From Cucumis sativus (Eukaryota; Streptophyta; Magnoliopsida; Cucurbitales; Cucurbitaceae), in NCBI RefSeq assembly GCF_000004075.3, contig NC_026661.2, forward strand, positions 22,038,307-22,102,306: DNA of 64,000 nt. The letters run 5' to 3'. Each line of letters begins with the position of its first letter. Positions within the stretch are counted from its first letter, which is position 1. Under the pieces are notes generated by a model that saw nothing but the letters and a program-made list of their open reading frames with translations, was not told where the DNA came from and did no database searches. The translations under genes and the position numbers were made by a program. Below, in pieces: positions 61,401 through 64,000 of this stretch.

Positions 61401-63955
61401 TATGTATCCTTTCATCTATCTCAATAAAAGCATGGTTTCTCATTAAAAAGAAAAAAAAAGAAAGAAGAGAAAAACATAAATAACTAAACTTGTAGTACTC
61501 ATCAGTCATCCCAAATATATAATAAACACCATAATAAAAATTAAAAACGTAAATCTAGACACAGATGTCATTTCCAGTCCAACAGTATTATTAACTATCA
61601 ATCACAAAAGTAACTGAAAGTAAATAGAGAATCTTTATTTATAAAAAACTAATAACAGAAGATAAAAATAGAAACCCGTACATCTTCTTTTGCTCTCTCT
61701 TCTGCTTCAGCAATCTCAAGACTACTTTCTTGACCAAATCGCTCAGATAGCCACTCTTTAGATGATGTGACAAGTGTGTAGACCATAGCCATACCGAGAT
61801 TTTCAGAAGCCTGTCCAAATATACTAAGATGTAAATGTCAGATATAGCACATTATCAAGATAACCGTAAGTTCCTCACCATCCAATAGCCAATAATTAGC
61901 TTACTAATCATCAGGCAATTTTGGTAAATAAAAAAGGGCTATAAGAAACTTGCTGTTTTCTGCTACACTGACAGAAACTTTCACGTGTCATCTTATTTCC
62001 CAACCCAATTTTGTGGGCACATTATATACTTGATATAATTATTAGTTTAGTTGAAAGAATCCTCAAAGTCTAAGGGCATAACTTGATTTTTTTTTCTTTT
62101 TATTTTCTGATAAGAAATGAAGTTCTCATTGGAAAAGAAAATTGAAAGAATATAAGCATCAATGTTACCGATGTGTGATAGCTATTTAAATTAAAGAAAA
62201 TACCTCTTGCTGAAGCTTTTCTTTCAAAATCTTTAGATCTTCTCCCGGTATTCCTCTAATACTAAGCAACAAAGCAATAAACCCAAAAATCAATATATTA
62301 TTATGCTAAAGAATGAAATATTCTTTTTAACTCAAATAACCTAGGGTATGTTTGGTAGGCAAATCAGAAATAAAAATTTGAAAAAAAGGGGTTCAATAAA
62401 AACAAAGTAGCAGTTTATCTTTTTAAATATATGTTTGGTAGCAGATTTAGAAATTGATCCCAATTTAAACAATTGTTCCAGATGTGTTTGATATAATACA
62501 TGTATAAATTAAAAAGAACTAATTGCAGTTATCCACTAAATATTAGGTTGAGTATAAACTACTATTAATTAAGTTATAATTTATGAACATGTCTTCGGTT
62601 AAGAATTTTGAATGATATTTTACACTATCAAATAATTTATAATGCATTATAACTTATACAACATTTTAATTTAACAAAAAATGAATTGAGTTTATAATAT
62701 GAGCAATATTTTTTAAAATGTTTTAGTACATTTTAAATATAAATTTTCAAATTCAAGATTTCGATACAATAAAACATAGAAAAACATTGTTTTCAAAAGT
62801 TGCAGTATTTGAATCACATACTTTGGAAAAAATAAAATAAAAAACATATCTGCAACTGCATATAGAACCTGAAAACATAAAAGTAAAACTGGATTGCCTA
62901 CCAAACAACCCCCTAATGTGCCGCCAGAACGAGTCTGGGAATCAAAATCCACAACCTAACTAGGCAACTTAGATTAAATCTTTATGTTTATTTTGAATCA
63001 TTGAAGTAAAGGATACTAAGGATTCACCTAAGTATTTACAAGCACAGTATAATTATACAACCTTTTCACATTCAAAAGTGGAGGTTCATCAGGATACTTC
63101 TCTGTATGAGAGAAAATCAAACCCAGCTGAACTGCAAAAAAATTGGGCAAGAGCTTACTACCACATAAATTACTGATCCTATATTAGGACGGTAAGAAAG
63201 TAGTTAACCTCTATGTATATCTATTAGCAAGGAAACTTAAGTAAGAACAACCTGGCATAATTGTTGATTCATCTGTCTCATCATCCTATTGAAAACAACA
63301 AAGGTAATGAACATTAAGATCATAAAGTTCAATAGGTCGACTTTCTTTGGTGACAATCAGCAAGTAAGCAAATAACGCTAAATTATAATAGGTCCTAATC
63401 TTTCACAATGAAAATGTCTCCAAAACCACAAAGCAAATTGATAACTATTATATCCAGGGTAGAATGTAATAAGGAAAATATTAACTGCTTCTCACGAATG
63501 GCCACCGAAAAAGATTTACCATAATATTTGAAATATTGTTCTAAGAACTGCTTCAAGAAATATGAAATGCTCGTTTCAAAAGTTCTAGTTTGAAGTACAA
63601 CTTAAATTAAACCCAAATTCTTAAGTAACCAAAATAGTAGAACTCAATCCATTTGTACCTATACTAAAGCTAAGCTCTTCACAGCGGAGTAGATATATCC
63701 AAAATTTTCAACCATTGTGCTCCCCCTATCTTCCTCCCTTCTTTAAAGAGGAAAAGAGAGTCGGCACAATTATCATATCCTGTTCATCTCAGAATCCAGC
63801 ATAGCACTTATCATTAGCACTAAGTAGGATGCTTATTGCTTACCATGCAGAAAAAGTAGAACAATTGGGAAACAGAGACACACATACCTGTGGAGACAGT
63901 GTTATTTGAAAACATCTACTAGAAGTGTTTAGGCCACTCTCACTTGAGTGAATTT
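58491..63955 (-). CDS. RWD domain-containing protein (RWDD1/GIR2-like), 5' end outside the window
   Basis: Nine minus-strand exons are visible, in coding order: 63888-63955, 63252-63285, 63062-63131, 62204-62261, 61682-61810, 60835-60926, 58899-58983, 58664-58742, 58491-58570. They are all in frame and total 695 nt (about 231 aa). The first visible exon starts at phase 1 (EIHSSESGLN), so about 25 N-terminal residues lie beyond base 64000. The RWD fold runs through QLGLIFSHTEKYPDEPPLLN, then NLGMAMVYTLVTSSKEWLSE. HGEPVTLDTFLAWRERFEAE and APKEKKLAGRQWFESGRA follow. The tail is very acidic (DEDDEEDIDFDEDDFEDDDE), then EDMLEHYLAEKSDSSS. The family (RWDD1, DFRP2/yeast GIR2) binds developmentally regulated GTPases and GCN1-type translation factors. 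Plant copies are often mislabelled ubiquitin-conjugating enzymes, but no catalytic Cys is seen. Two introns hold LINE pieces. Confidence 0.9.
59821..59898. repeat. 36-bp tandem duplication
   Basis: Two units of 36 bases (TGTAAATAGGACTGTCCCAT... at 59821-59856 and 59857-59892) differ at one base, then TGTAAA starts a third. It lies inside an intron of the RWD gene. Confidence 0.9.
59930..60760 (-). mobile_element. Probable LINE relic in an RWD-gene intron
   Basis: On the minus strand, HQTEDLDHLF recalls the EDLDHL(L/F)W motif of the LINE zinc-binding region, preceded by a W-P..FF.S.S segment (DGYWKPWRFFISRSHL). Frames are heavily broken. It is in the same sense as the host gene. Confidence 0.45.
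61090..61460 (+). mobile_element. LINE 3' end in an RWD-gene intron
   Basis: QLNLILLDWKAFP matches the last residues of plant LINE polyproteins. It is followed by the trailer CCTTTCATCTATCTCAATAA with AAGCATGGTTTCTCATTAAA and an A-rich tail at about 61445-61465. It contains an internal imperfect duplication (GAATTTTCCATC at about 61130 and GAATTTTCCATG at about 61218). Antisense to the host gene. Confidence 0.6.
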
Positions 63956-64000
63956 CTGACATAGAATACAGACAGAAAAGGGCACCTGACAAGTTAAAAG
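63956..64000 (-). other. Intron of the RWD gene running off the window
   Basis: Sequence upstream (minus strand) of the acceptor TATGTCAG at 63956; the first exon(s) lie outside. Confidence 0.6.

Noticed and set aside
1..64000. CRISPR arrays, tRNA/rRNA genes, bacterial operons, organellar inserts
   Set aside because: I looked for regular spaced repeats, T-arm (GGTTCGAATCC-like) boxes and chloroplast-type genes and saw none. This was by eye; tRNAscan-SE and Infernal would be decisive.

Overview
The window is nuclear DNA of a dicot plant. The genes carry many short exons with GT-AG introns, intergenic DNA is strongly AT-rich, there are no bacterial operon features, and the products are plant-specific (a brassinosteroid P450, a plant ABCC transporter, a PRA1-F-type protein, a PS2/PECP1-type phosphatase). 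The repeat style suggests a cucurbit, but that rests on memory of cucurbit repeats and is only a guess. All exon models below were built by hand from frame continuity, splice sites and family alignment. Every complete model closes to an intact reading frame.

Layout, left to right: a small single-pass membrane protein of unknown function (+, 235-3324); CYP90D1, the C-23 hydroxylase of brassinosteroid synthesis (+, 5004-8448); an intronless PRA1-family trafficking protein (+, 9135-9719); a two-RRM RNA-binding protein (+, 11032-14381); an AT-rich gap of about 5 kb with a Ty3/Gypsy relic and a MITE; an ABCC8-like transporter with a leader intron but no N-terminal TMD0 (+, 21163-26213); a HAD phosphatase of the PS2/PECP1 type whose promoter has two perfect PHR1 sites (-, 28158-29224); an 8.5 kb AT-rich gene desert with two MITE-related copies and a patch of G-box/ACGT elements; the PP2A B55 regulatory subunit (+, 37784-46170); the proteasome-associated deubiquitinase UBP6 (-, 47807-57132); and a partial RWD-domain protein that runs off the right edge (-, 58491 to beyond 63955).

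The genes do not form a pathway cluster. They are a mix of housekeeping functions (PP2A, UBP6, RWD protein, RRM protein, PRA1) and hormone, transport or nutrient functions (CYP90D1, ABCC8, PS2-like). Most local novelty is in mobile DNA. Decayed non-LTR retrotransposon (LINE) 3' ends lie in introns of four genes, and at least three MITE families are present, two of them in introns. The most testable biological points are the paired P1BS sites with a TATA box in front of the phosphatase, the TMD0-less ABCC8 gene with an upstream ORF, two GC-AG introns, and the orphan ACGT-element patch. I found no CRISPR array, tRNA or rRNA gene, and no clearly new biological system.
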